Assembly: GCF_009389715.1 (NCBI RefSeq)
Contig: NC_052393.1
Coordinates: forward strand, 868,001-932,000
DNA length: 64,000 nt
Reading direction: 5' to 3'
From: Phoenix dactylifera
Taxonomy: Eukaryota > Streptophyta > Magnoliopsida > Arecales > Arecaceae
Notes under the pieces: generated by a model
What the model was told of the DNA's origin: nothing
Seen by the model: only the letters and a program-made list of their open reading frames with translations
The model's database searches: none
Made by a program: the position numbers and the translations under genes
Shown here: one piece after another, positions 22,388-32,838 of the stretch
Layout of the letters: each line of letters opens with the position of its first letter
Numbering within the stretch: position 1 is the first letter of the stretch

Positions 22388-22718
22388 TTTGTAGTTAATC
22401 TAAATCCCAATCTTCATCAGGCTAGTAGATGTAGGCAAAATTTCTGTCGCCTAATTCAAACAGGTTTGCACTAATTGGTTGCCAAAGTTGATGAGGGCAA
22501 AGGTTATCAAATCCTTCGGAGTCTGTTGAAGCAAGAAGCTATTATAAAGAGCAACCAATGCCTTAAGGACGGGTCAAGTTTGCTTCGAGGTTTCGAGACT
22601 GACGAAGTGCTAACAACTGGGATATTAGAGTAGCAGTCGTGGGTTCAAAACGAGAGGATCGAGATGGATTAGCACAAAACTATTGTAAATGAAATGTTCT
22701 GAAAGTCTAGAACTAGAG
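22388..22718. repeat. Module copy with empty hAT site
   Basis: Homologous to 8138-8303 joined to 9328-9400. It contains the unoccupied hAT target GGATTAGCACAAAAC at 22663-22681 with a single ATTAGCAC and no excision footprint. It also contains copy B of the unidentified exon. Confidence 0.75.
22510..22633 (+). pseudogene. Unidentified 3' exon, copy B
   Basis: LKQEAIIKSNQCLKDGSSLL continues in frame to TAG at 22631-22633. The start of the exon, seen in copy C, has been removed by a deletion joining ATCAAATCC to the middle of the exon. The family is not recognised. Confidence 0.4.
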
Positions 22719-23466
22719 TGTTACGTCTCAAACCCAGCATCCAGGTTCGGCACGCAATACAACCGGACATTTTCTAGGGAAGAGCCCTAGAGAATATGCT
22801 AGGCCTGAAAATTTAATACAATCTCAATATCCATAATCTACAATGATTTCAATTCATACCAAACAACAAAGTTGGTCTAATTACAAATTTCGATCATCCG
22901 GCTAGTTTCAGTGTTGCTCTATCTAATCATCTTCTCCACTTGTGATCTCAACCATAGCATATACTATGCAACCTGCAACTCTAAAAAAGAGAAAGAGAAA
23001 GGGGTTGTGAGCTTTACAACCTAATAAGAATCCTCACACGTCCATACCAATACAATATTATAAGTTTGAAAATAGTAAGATACATCATTCAATCACAAAT
23101 CGATTATGAATAATACTTGAGTAAACAGTATACACATGTATATCAAATATCAATAGAAATCGAGCCACTCAAGAGTGATATATTATACGATATCTCATAA
23201 TTCATCAATAGTAATTTTTAATGCCTTTTATTCTATTTCTTTTTAACTTGATTTAGATCAATCATCTTTTTGACTTTAGGCCAAATTCTGGTCCTGTTTC
23301 CGGCCCGTGATGAGGCAATTAATAGTATCACATTTGCAGCCTGTGGTGGGGCCATCGATGGTATCCATCATAGTATCAATCACAAGCATATATTATCAAA
23401 ATATGATTTAATACAGAAATCATTATAAAACTATTCTTATTTCTTACTTATCTTTTTGATCATTAG
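22719..23466. other. Possible old LTR start; no gene
   Basis: Module homology stops at 22718, and TGTTACGTCTCAAACCC follows, resembling the starts of some plant gypsy-type LTRs. No matching end or target duplication was found. The rest is AT-rich and without supported exons. Confidence 0.3.
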
Positions 23467-24093
23467 CATATCATAAATATTTTGATCCATTGGTCTCGCC
23501 CCCTCACCTTCAATACCTTTCTCAACTTCGTCTGCGCTCGAGCCTTGGAGTTCAGAAGGCGGAGCCGCCCTTTCCTGGATGCCACCCAAAAACTGTTCAT
23601 GGAAGTCCTCAGTGCCCGTGTCAAGAATAGCCGCTACCAGTTTATACTGGCACTGTCTTCTTCCATCCTTGTGATATCCACCGCTGGCCTGTCGTTCAGT
23701 CTGAGCCTTCCTCTCATCTACTCTCACATAACAGGATGGTCGACATATCTTCTAGTCATCGGCGTTGTCGCAATTCTATGTGACGATGGGGCCAAAGATC
23801 GAAGAGAATTCATGGGAAGCCTCTACCTGATGCTTGCGCTGCTACTCTCTGAAGTGCACCATGATGCATTCTTTCTCTTCTTATGGTATGCTATTTTCTT
23901 TGGTTTTGTAGAGGCTAGCTTGAGACATGCTCGTGCTCTTTTGGGTCACAGATGATGAGTTGCTCGTCCATGATGGCTATACTGATAATGGTGATGCTGG
24001 TCATGGTGCAGCCAGAGAAGTGGAATTCGGATTGGACGACAGTGATGCATCTTCAGCCGAGATAATTTCCCTGGAAGATGAATCACTAAATTA
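23467..24093 (+). pseudogene. Membrane-protein exon with probable frameshift
   Basis: A pyrimidine-rich acceptor ending CATTAG at 23466 leads into an open frame to 23955 with no ATG at its start (first in-frame ATG 23599). The protein has a basic N-terminal part (RALEFRRRSRPF) and three hydrophobic stretches (FILALSSSILVISTAGLSFS, YLLVIGVVAILC, LYLMLALLL/FFLFLWYAIFFGF). In the +1 frame, open from 23924, an acidic tail follows (DDSDASSAEIISLEDESLN, stop at 24091-24093). One insertion or deletion near 23930 would connect the two. I do not recognise the family. The DNA after 24093 looks like a 3' UTR. Confidence 0.4.
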
Positions 24094-24596
24094 GTTTTTT
24101 GTTTTGCTTAGGCTAGTAATTGTTAATTGATATGTGCTAGTATAGTATATGCTTGATTTAGAGACTATGCAAGTACAGTCGTCGACGTCGTCTTCTTATT
24201 TGTGTTTTTTCCTTTTTACTAAGAAGTTGGTCTTTTGATGTTGGTTCTATAAGAAATATAAATTAAAGGCTTTCTTTCCCACGGTTGTTCTTTTTTATTT
24301 TTGGGGTCATTAAGTTATATCAGCACCGGCGCATGGAGTGACGGGATCTGGCAGCCATGTACAAGAAATCCCGTGTGTATAAAGAATCTGAAAGTGGTTA
24401 AGTACGTAGAAATCTTATTAGCAGAATATTCATCAGATGCGAGGAGATGAACAGGAGGAATTTATGAAGCCATGCATTATAGTGGTTGCGTATGCCTGCA
24501 TGATTTGCAGCTAAATCAAATCCAAGCAAAATTTTAGCTTTTGTCAAATTATCAAGCGTTAATTGGTGTATTGCATATATAATATTAGGCTACGAG
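24094..24596. other. Downstream spacer
   Basis: AT-rich, with no supported gene. It ends with the target duplication ACGAG (24592-24596) of the next element. Confidence 0.4.
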
Positions 24597-25140
24597 TGTC
24601 ACGCCCCGGATCCGGATCCGTGACACGGCCGTGCTATTGCCGACTATCGCCCACAGTAGCACGCAGCCTCATACAGGGGTAACAGGTAGCCAAAAAGGAT
24701 TCATCCTTATATATATATTAAAAGTTTGCAGTACAACCTTCAAGTTTGAAACCAAAAATACAGAACTTCTATGCTATTCAATGTACAGAAGTATATAAGC
24801 TTCTCCAAAAATACGAAGCTCTGTAACAAAATAAAAACATATCTGATGGCGATCACTGGTGAGGATCTGAAAGAAAACGAAACATAAACAGATGTGAGCT
24901 ACACGGCTCAGTAAGTAATCCTGCATAATCCTACCGGATCAACCAGTAGACTAAACATGTAAATCAGAGTTTTGAGAAGCTGACGTGCATGTTTATCTAA
25001 TAATCATCCTGGCATAATAAGTATGCAATTTAAACAAAGCAGTAGTGCAAATCACAAAATTTTCATATTATATGCATATGAAACCGTGCCCCCCCGGCAT
25101 GCCGTGGTCCTTTTTCTCTCGGATGCTACTGCGAAGTCAG

Positions 25141-25351
25141 ACTCGGCCACTGGCGGGGCCAGCTCAGTTACTATTCAGCCACTGGCGGGGCAAGCTCAGT
25201 TACTATTCAGCCACTGGCGGGGTAGGCCCAATTCCAATTCAGCCACTGGCGGGGCAGGCTCAGTTACTATTCAGCCACTGGCGGGGCAGCTCAGTTACTA
25301 TTCAGCCACTGGCGGGGCAGCTCAGTTACTATTCAGCCACTGGCGGCTCAG
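25141..25351. repeat. Tandem repeat, about 7 x 31 bp
   Basis: The unit contains TTCAGCCACTGGCGGGGC; the last copy is shortened. It lies inside the solo LTR. Confidence 0.9.
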
Positions 25352-26039
25352 TCATTCTCAGTAGCATCTTTGAGCCCATTATAGTGCCTCTGGGCTAGCT
25401 AAGACTTTATAAACTTACATGCATGATTATAATATCAGTATCATCATGTTGCATACATAGTCATAGCTTCTGGGATCATTAAAGTTACTTATGCATTGTA
25501 ACATATCATGTATGAAACATATATACTTAAAATAAATGCTTAGGAAACATTAATAACATAACATGATCCATAACAGGATTAGGACAGGTTACTTACATTC
25601 TTCACTAATCATGCATACAATTCAAATTGTATAAAAAACACTGGTTCATCTTATAAAATGTAATACAGGATCTACGATAAGATTAAGGCAGATTACTTAC
25701 TTCAATTCGCTTTCCAAATTGCTCAAGTCCAGGTGACAGATCCTTAATCACCTAAATCATGTCATAATAACAATATGTTATTTCCTTTTCTACCTGAAAT
25801 TTAGCCCAAGCCTAATTCCTCTGTATTGGGGTCTTGGCTGGGCTCATAAGTCTTAATTGGCCTTCCGATTGGCCACTAAGCTTAATTCCCAGCTTAATTG
25901 GGTTTAATTTCGGGTTTAGGGTCACTGTGACCCGTTTGGGCCTGAGTCAGGGTCAATCCGGAATCAATTTGGCCCCCATATTAATTACATTGGCTTGAAT
26001 TGGGCTTAACGTGTTTCGGATCCGAACCCGATTCCGGTC

Positions 26040-26200
26040 CGTTAACCCACTCTTTTCTTTTCTCTTCTCATTTTCTTTCTTTTCTTTTCTTTTTCTTTTC
26101 TTTTCTTTTTTTTTTTGTTTCTCTTTTTCTTTCTTTTTCTTTTCCTTTTTCTTTCCTTTTCTTCTCTTCTCCTTTTTCTTTTCTTCTCCTTCCCGAAGCT
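26040..26200. repeat. Pyrimidine-rich TTTTC low-complexity tract
   Basis: Almost pure T/C on the plus strand. It generates spurious Phe/Ser-rich and Lys/Glu-rich open frames. Confidence 0.9.
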
Positions 26201-27187
26201 TCCTCTCCTCCCTTCTTCTTTCATCCCGATCTCCCCTTCCTCTTTTCTCCGACGATGGGAGCACGACGAGCGGAAAGGGAGGTCGATGGTCTCCTCCTCA
26301 CGGGGAGGGGGTCGGACCGCGATCGGCGACGCCCGCAGCCGAGCTCTCGGCTTCTTCGGTCGAGCCCGCGGCCGAGCTCTCGGCTTCCCCGGCCGAGCCC
26401 GCACCGGCGACGCTCACGGCCGTACACGGGCAAGTCCCCTCCTCCTCTCCTTTTTCTCTCTCTCCTTGGTTCCGATCGGAAGCCCTAGCCATTTCGGCCG
26501 ATCCTCCGGTCTTCTTCTTCTCCTCCGGCCGGATCTACGGCCTCTTCCTCCTCTCTCTCTTTCTTTCTTTCTTTCTTTTCTTTGGTCCTTCCCTCCGGCA
26601 CCACCCCATATTCTCTCTCTCACTCCCAAACCCTCTCTCTTCCTCTCTCCATTCTTCCCCTGTGAAGGAAGAAGGGGGGTTTGGGAGGGCCGAGCCACAG
26701 TCGGCGGTGCCATGGCCGAGCTCGCGGCGTCCACAGCCGCGCCTGCGGCGGCCCTCTCTTCTCCCATGGGGAAGAGATGCCGGGAGAAGCCGGCGGCACT
26801 GCGGGATGCCCGCGGCCGCTCCCCTTGGTCTGCCATCAATCCCCTTCCTCCCTTCTTTCTTTGTTTCTTTGTTGTCTTGCACAAAACAGGGGGAGAGAAG
26901 GAAGGGGGCTTACCTGGCTTTTTGCCCTTCCTCTTGGAGCTTCAGGGTTCCTTCGCCTTCGGCTCCAGGGCTTCGGCTCTCTCTCCTGTTCAGTGTTCTT
27001 GGGGGTCTGTGACTTAGGGTTGCCGGCAGAGGCTTAAATCATTGTTTAGAGGATGAAACCCCCCTCTGAGAGGTCCCATCCTCTCTTTTCCTCCATACTT
27101 AGGGACTGGCCGCCGCCCCCCTGTCTCCGGCGCGCCGGCAACGGCTGCCAGCAGGGGGTGCGGTAACCCCTCCCTGTCGGTCTTATC

Positions 27188-27222
<35 letters not shown>

Positions 27223-27319
27223 ATAACAGCACCGCCCACAGTGAAATTTGGGCCCAAACCTTAACTGGGCCTATTCCTTATTGGGCCTGGTAGGTTCTGG
27301 GCCCGGACATTACAACGAG

Positions 27320-27892
27320 GTTGTTGGTTTCTGGGTTCAACTTCAAAGAGGATGTAAAGTTTCCTTGGGACCTATTCCTATTTCCATGATGACAGAAAAG
27401 TTTAATTAAGCTTGGCCGTATCAATACTATAATATTCTATAGATCTTAAACTTGTAAAACCTAATTTCGATATGTATCTAGCTAGAATGAACGAGCCTAG
27501 AAAATTAACATCTCCAATGCGATTGACATCATCCTCGGTTGCGATCCCCAACAGTAGTGTCATGATCTCCCAAAACTCGAGGATCGTTATCATCGTCAGC
27601 AAACTGTTTGCTTAATCTTAAATGACTACCTGATGAAGGAACCCATTCTGTACAGACTTGAGACGGTAAGTTAGTCATTTGCTTAGTGCTATAAGGCCAC
27701 ATCAAATCCACCGCACAAAGGGAAACCAACAGTACCATAAAGCAAGAAAATAGAACATGGTTGTGCAAAGGTCATCAAATCCAGGTACAGGTCGCATCTT
27801 CTGTGCGAAAGAACGATTGATCTGTGTTTTGACCTAAACTCTTGCATAGATCTCAAATTATTCTAACCTCTTCCTTCCATCTGCCAGCACAG
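27320..27892. other. Spacer before exon copy C
   Basis: No supported gene. The sequence GGTCATCAAATCCAGG near 27770 matches 22490, showing the same module begins here. Confidence 0.35.
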
Positions 27893-28093
27893 ATCTCAAA
27901 GCAGTTGTGCGATCTAGTGATTGATACTGTGAAAGAAGGTGAATCATTCTATACAAATGAACCCACCAAATGCATGAGTCCGGGGTGGGAGATGGTGAAG
28001 CAAGAAGCTATTATAAAGAGTAACCAATGCCTTAAGGATGGGTCAAGATTACTTCGAGGTTTGAAGATGAAGTGCAAACCACTTGGATATTAG
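27893..28093 (+). pseudogene. Unidentified 3' exon, copy C (longest)
   Basis: After a good acceptor (CTTCCATCTGCCAG, ending near 27889-27892) an open frame runs QISKQLCDLVIDTVKEGESF, YTNEPTKCMSPGWEMVKQEA, IIKSNQCLKDGSRLL to TAG at 28091-28093. Compared with copies A and B the last residues differ, after a small deletion. The composition is protein-like and the frame is shared by three copies. No family is recognised. It lies 45 bp upstream of hAT copy B. Confidence 0.45.
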
Positions 28094-28137
28094 AGTAGTT
28101 GTGGGTTCAACAAAAGAGTATCACGATGGATTAGTAG

Positions 28138-29163
28138 TAAGGTAGCAAATGGATTAGTTTGACTTATGAGTTATGACCCGACACAGCCTGACCCGCCAAG
28201 ATCCGATCCAACCTGATTTAAACGACCCATAGGGCTAGGTCAGGTTTTACAATTGGACCCGGTCTACTTTTCAGGTTGGTTCTGGATTACTAAATTCTGA
28301 CCCGATCCGACCCAAATATGGTATACCATTAAGGTCAATAGGGGTACTTAAGGGTCTCTAACTCTCTATTCCTCTAATTTCCTTTTGTGTTTGAGGACAA
28401 AAGGAATGGAAGAAATTATCTTTTGCGTACTATCGAATGGTTTGTATTAAGGCTTAGTTGGTTACATTAAATTGGAACACTATTTTTATAAGAAGGAAGT
28501 TTAGACTAATAAAGGCAAAATAGAGTTAATTTCGCCATGTGGAAGAAGATAGGTTCATGGTGAATCCTTTGCAATTATTGAACTTTGTCATATGTCATTA
28601 TTAAAACTATATTCCTTATCTTGGCCCATATATACTTTTTTCGTAGTATGTTTAGAAAAAATAGTAGTACATACATTCTAATAAATTCGAAGGATATCAC
28701 TGCCGAGTAAAAAGGATTAGCATAACTGTAATTATTTTCTACTCAAAAAAATATTGCATACATGAGTAGAAAATTTTTCTTGAAGCTAACAAGATCGAGC
28801 CTATCATTATTAAGTTAGTTTGTAATTGCATCAATCCTTGATACTTAGGCACTTTCACTTGTATGATCTTGCATAACTTACTTTCTTTTGTTTTCACTCA
28901 TTGCAAATGAAAAAAACTAAATACAAGGAATGATAAGTAGAGGAATGTGACTCAGACCTGATCCGGATCCGAATTTTTTAGGGTAGGACCAAGTTAGACA
29001 TGGACCGACCTGACCTGAATGACTATTGGGTTAGAAATTTTAGCCATAGACCCGACCTGATCCGATTTTCTATTGGGTTGAGTTTGGGTCAATATTAGAA
29101 CCCGAATAAGTAATTGGGTTGGGTTGGAGTGACTTGGTCCGACCTGACCCATTTGCATCCCTA
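28138..29163. mobile_element. Non-autonomous hAT element B
   Basis: It is the same element as 8304-9327 in the same surrounding module. It begins TAAGGTAGCAAATGG and ends CCATTTGCATCCCTA. The target duplications have diverged (ATTAGTAG at 28130-28137, ATTAGGAC at 29164-29171), so this copy has aged since duplication. No transposase. Confidence 0.8.
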
Positions 29164-31275
29164 ATTAGGACAAAACAATTATAAATGACATGTCCTGAAA
29201 CATCTTAAATCTAAGACTAGAGTTAGAAATTGTAATGAATCAAACATAGACACGTCAGCATATGAAGATGATCTAAGGCCACAATTGGGGAAATTACAAA
29301 GAATTAAGTTTTGGGCCTGGCCAGCTACAGATACTGTATGTTTCGACCAGTTTTACCTATCTTGGTCTCTTGGCTGCGGCCCGTTTCAACTAGAGCCCAA
29401 GCTTGGCAACAACTATGAGAACATGGTAGCTATGGATGGACCCAAGTCATCCCATGGATCAATATGGACTCGATTGGGCTCGAGAAACAATTAGATAGAG
29501 ATACATACACACAATATCAGAAAGGTCTACATTGTTTTAGATTCCTCTATCAAATTGTGTGACTAGAATATTCTTAGTCCCTCTCTTCAGGTAAAAATAA
29601 GATCAAGAAGATCTACGTGGGTTTTTATTCTTCACATGCATCCCAAAGTAGCTGAGATCCTTTTTATTTTTTTTAAAAAAAGGTAATCCTATCCGTCTCC
29701 TATCCATGTCCCTCAATAATTGGGTTCTTTTGAAATTTTTTAAAAAAAGGCAATACACTTTATCTAATCAGTGTGTTTTATATACATTATCTCCAATTCT
29801 ATATTTTTTATTGAATAATTCTTTTTTAATGCACAATTCACGTTTTCCTTGCTAATATATAGATATAATACATCTGAAATTTTGGTTTACCGAGTTAATG
29901 AGTTAGATTTGGGTCTAATATTGGACCCAAAAGCAATTCAGATCTAGTTGTCCTGTCTCAACCTACTCGTTGTTCAACTTTGGAGAAGGTTTTGGTGTCA
30001 AGAGTTTTAAAGCTTGGTCCATGATCCGTAAACTTGGATCTTATCTCAACCATGCAAGGTGGAAGGTAATAAAATCCAAGAAGAAAGTTTGAATATTTTG
30101 AAATGTCTATTAATACCTAGAAAAAAAGATACCAAAATACTAGAAAATGCAGTAAAACCTAAATCAACTACATATTTTTTTAGAACTAGTTTTTTTGAAG
30201 TTTAATATTTTATGTTTGTGTATTAGTACTCATTTTTTTGATATTTCCTGTAAGTTGTTAGTTTATACAATAGGTTCTTTCACTAGCTTTCATTGACTCA
30301 TGAATCATGGTAAGATTACATAGGTTTATAGAAGGAGAAAATATCCTTTCACTTAATAGAGAATGGTTTTAAGGATTCTACATCTTCTCCCTCACTCTTC
30401 TGTCTTCTCTATTTTGCCTCTTCTAGTAGGAGAATACAGGCTGAATGTTACGTTAGTATCTAGTTAACTCAATATAAATATTGAAGAGAGATGAAGTAAT
30501 ATGTAAAAATAGAAGATGTTAGGGATTAATTTTTAAAAAAAGAAAATATATTGTTACTATTTAAATACAATTGCTTTTGGTAGGAGTGGTTGTAAAATCT
30601 CTAGTGTTGGAAATTGAATTAAAGTTATCTAGTCTTCATCGATCGTACAGTGGCTATAGTTGACCAAACACTACGATGGTTACACATATCACGTATCACG
30701 CAGGCAATCACAGTTATCATGTACCATATAGGCAACTGGGTGACCTAGGCCACCTCAATTCAACTTTGAATTAAAAAGGTTGATGAAAAGGATCTTGATG
30801 GACCTCCCATGATGGCGAAACAGCAAGCATCCCGTGTACCCAAAAAAACGTCAAGCATCCCGTCCCGTGTACCCAAAAAAACAGCAAGCATCCCCATCCG
30901 ACAACTATGGCATTAATTTCCTCCTCATGTATCCCTTTTCTCCGGTCAAAACTCATGTATCCCTTCAATTTCAATTATAGACTCCGAACGAGTGACGAAG
31001 CAAGTCGTCGAACGCGCGACCGACTAGCTACTTGACTTGGTGGCCACGAGAAATTAATTGTAGTGGTCTCCACTCACTCTTCTGTCTTCTCTGTGTTGTC
31101 TCTTCTAGCTCAGGACTTAGCAGTTAGTACACCAGTGGTGAAACAGAATGGGTTAAGAGGTTGGTTATACATGGAAAATAGAGGATACGAAGTCTAACAC
31201 TATTAGGAGAATACAGGCGGAATATTACATTATTATCTAGTTAACTCAATATAAATATTGAAAGACATGGAGTAA
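29164..31275. repeat. WAK upstream modules without a WAK
   Basis: Bases 29164-29860 match 9328-9990. Bases 29876-30760 match about 39885-40797. Three imperfect repeats of AAGCATCCCGTGTACCC with A runs lie at 30825-30895. Bases 31200-31275 repeat 30420-30500. No gene seen. Confidence 0.7.
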
Positions 31276-32040
31276 TAATACAAGTTTCTATCCTAATGTA
31301 CGTATTAGAACTAATTTATATATACTTCTGCATGCATCTGCGAGATGCAGTATTTTTAGTTAATGAAATATAGTTAGTTTAAATTATATATTTATGGTTT
31401 CATCCTGATTGCTGTTGATGCTGCTGCTGATTTGCGAATCATCTGAACCACAATTACAAATTTTGGGCTTTTATTTGAACTGACGGTAGCTTCAAGTTCA
31501 ATTATTCCATTTACTTAAAAAATAATGGTATCCCAAAGACTAACTTGGAATATATAGTACAGAAATGCTATGTAACAGGCTCATAGATGAATAATTTCTT
31601 CTAGAAAATTGCTTGGACTTTTATAGTTTTGAATTGATAGGGCAACCGTTCTAACCCTTTAGTTATCAGCCGACTAGAAGCTTGTGCAAAGGGCCCATGC
31701 TTTCACATCTAGTTGACATCGATTTTTAGTCGAGCGTGAACCGGCAAACAAATATCATAATCTATAGTCATTGTGATTTTTGAACATGACTCTTCCTTAA
31801 ATGCCCATCGCATGAAGGTAGGCACTTTTAAGCAAGTGAGATTCTTATAAATTTCTCTGAAATGACTATTGGTATATTTTTCTCTCTATTTTACAAAATA
31901 GAATTGGAGCTATCAGTGCCTCTCTTATTAGGTGACTGCACATGGGAATAAGATGACCCGGTCCAATTCCATCCAATGCCCTGCAAACGTAAACTTCTAT
32001 TCAAATATGAACACGTTGAATGCAAATTCTCCAATAAGTA
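31276..32040. repeat. Ghost WAK unit 1 (3' flank only)
   Basis: Homologous to the DNA after WAK1, WAK2 and WAK3 (17700-18420, 35490-36200, 51580-52290), including CATGCATCTGCGAGATGCAG and GCCCATCGCAT. No kinase precedes it; the left neighbour is upstream-module sequence. The WAK gene of this unit has been deleted. Confidence 0.75.
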
Positions 32041-32736
32041 CCCATAGGTAGCATTGTTCAAGCGTTGAAGAAGGTTTTGGAGTCAAGATTTTTAAAACCT
32101 GATTATCTTAGCTATCATAGTGGATGACCCATAGGTAGTTAAACTTGGATCTTAGCATCATCTCAATCAAGTTGGTAAATAAATAAAATTCCGGAAGAAA
32201 TTTTTCAATATTATGAAATGTCAATTAATTCATAGAAATAGAGCCACCGAAATACTAGCAAATATAGCAAAACTTGGTTCAACCGCATGTTGATTTTAGG
32301 TTTTTTTTTAAAAAAAATAATCCTTAAAATCTCTGATATTTGTGCGTTCGCGCTCATCGTTTTCGTATTTGTATAAAAATTTTTGTAAAGTTCTCCGTTC
32401 GTACAATTAGGTCATTTCACTATCTTTCATTGACTCAACCCTAGTAAGACGGCGTTATAGATGGATAAAAATATCATTGACTTATTAGTTGACTGGCCCA
32501 AGTCCTCCGAGTGAGAACGAGTGTATCGTTTTCGGAAAGCTACGGAAAGGAATGCAAGGGTCCTTGGACGCAGGGCGGATATCCTTGCACCATGCGTGAC
32601 GGCCAACCCACGGCTCCATGCGTGACGGGTGACCAAAATCACTTCCAGTTGAATAGTCAGCCTGAGAAAATACCCAGCAAGTGCCTTGGCTTGTTGTTAT
32701 GGCCCTCGTCGTTCGACGTCCGACCCGATCTCCTCC
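32041..32736. repeat. WAK2 upstream region
   Basis: Aligns with 48240-48809 upstream of WAK3, e.g. GATGACCCATAGGTAGTTAA, and near its end with 10850-10920. It ends in the conserved block GAAAATACCCAGC...TGCCTTGG. Confidence 0.7.
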
Positions 32737-32744
32737 GTATATTC
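32737..32744 (+). promoter_or_regulatory. TATA-like box of WAK2
   Basis: GTATATTC lies about 95 bp before the ATG, at the position of TATATATT in WAK3 (48810) and in the stranded WAK1 promoter (10920). It is weaker than those two. Confidence 0.5.
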
Positions 32745-32838
32745 AGTAGCGCACCAAGACGTGTGTACCAACTGTAACTATTGGGAAATCGAGGAAGCAT
32801 ATTGATTTTATTTCATCAAAATAGAGATTGAATAAAGA

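Larger units (their letters stand above)
24597..27314. mobile_element. Large solo LTR (2.7 kb)
   Basis: It begins TGTCACGCCCCGGATCC and ends GGGCCCGGACATTACA, and is flanked by a perfect 5-bp duplication ACGAG (24592-24596 and 27315-27319). The two ends do not repeat each other and no gag or pol is present, so this is a solo LTR left by LTR-LTR recombination, not a full element. Inside are a tandem array (25141-25351), a pyrimidine-rich stretch (about 26040-26200), a GC-rich region with overlapping low-complexity frames (26250-27010) and a poly(T) run near 27191-27217. The frames on both strands are compositional artefacts. Orientation is not settled. Confidence 0.8.

Noticed and set aside
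25141-25351. Tandem array considered as a CRISPR or centromeric satellite
   Set aside because: Head-to-tail 31-bp units without spacers, confined to one LTR.
26011-27037. Long overlapping frames on both strands (up to 333 codons)
   Set aside because: Low-complexity TTTTC and GC-rich sequence inside a solo LTR; frames overlap on both strands and have no family features.
24597-27314. Full-length LTR retrotransposon or TRIM
   Set aside because: Ends do not repeat, and there is no primer-binding site or polypurine tract inside.
27529-27768. Minus-strand 79-codon frame with a hydrophobic start
   Set aside because: It begins with TTG rather than ATG, has no splice support and no copy in other modules.
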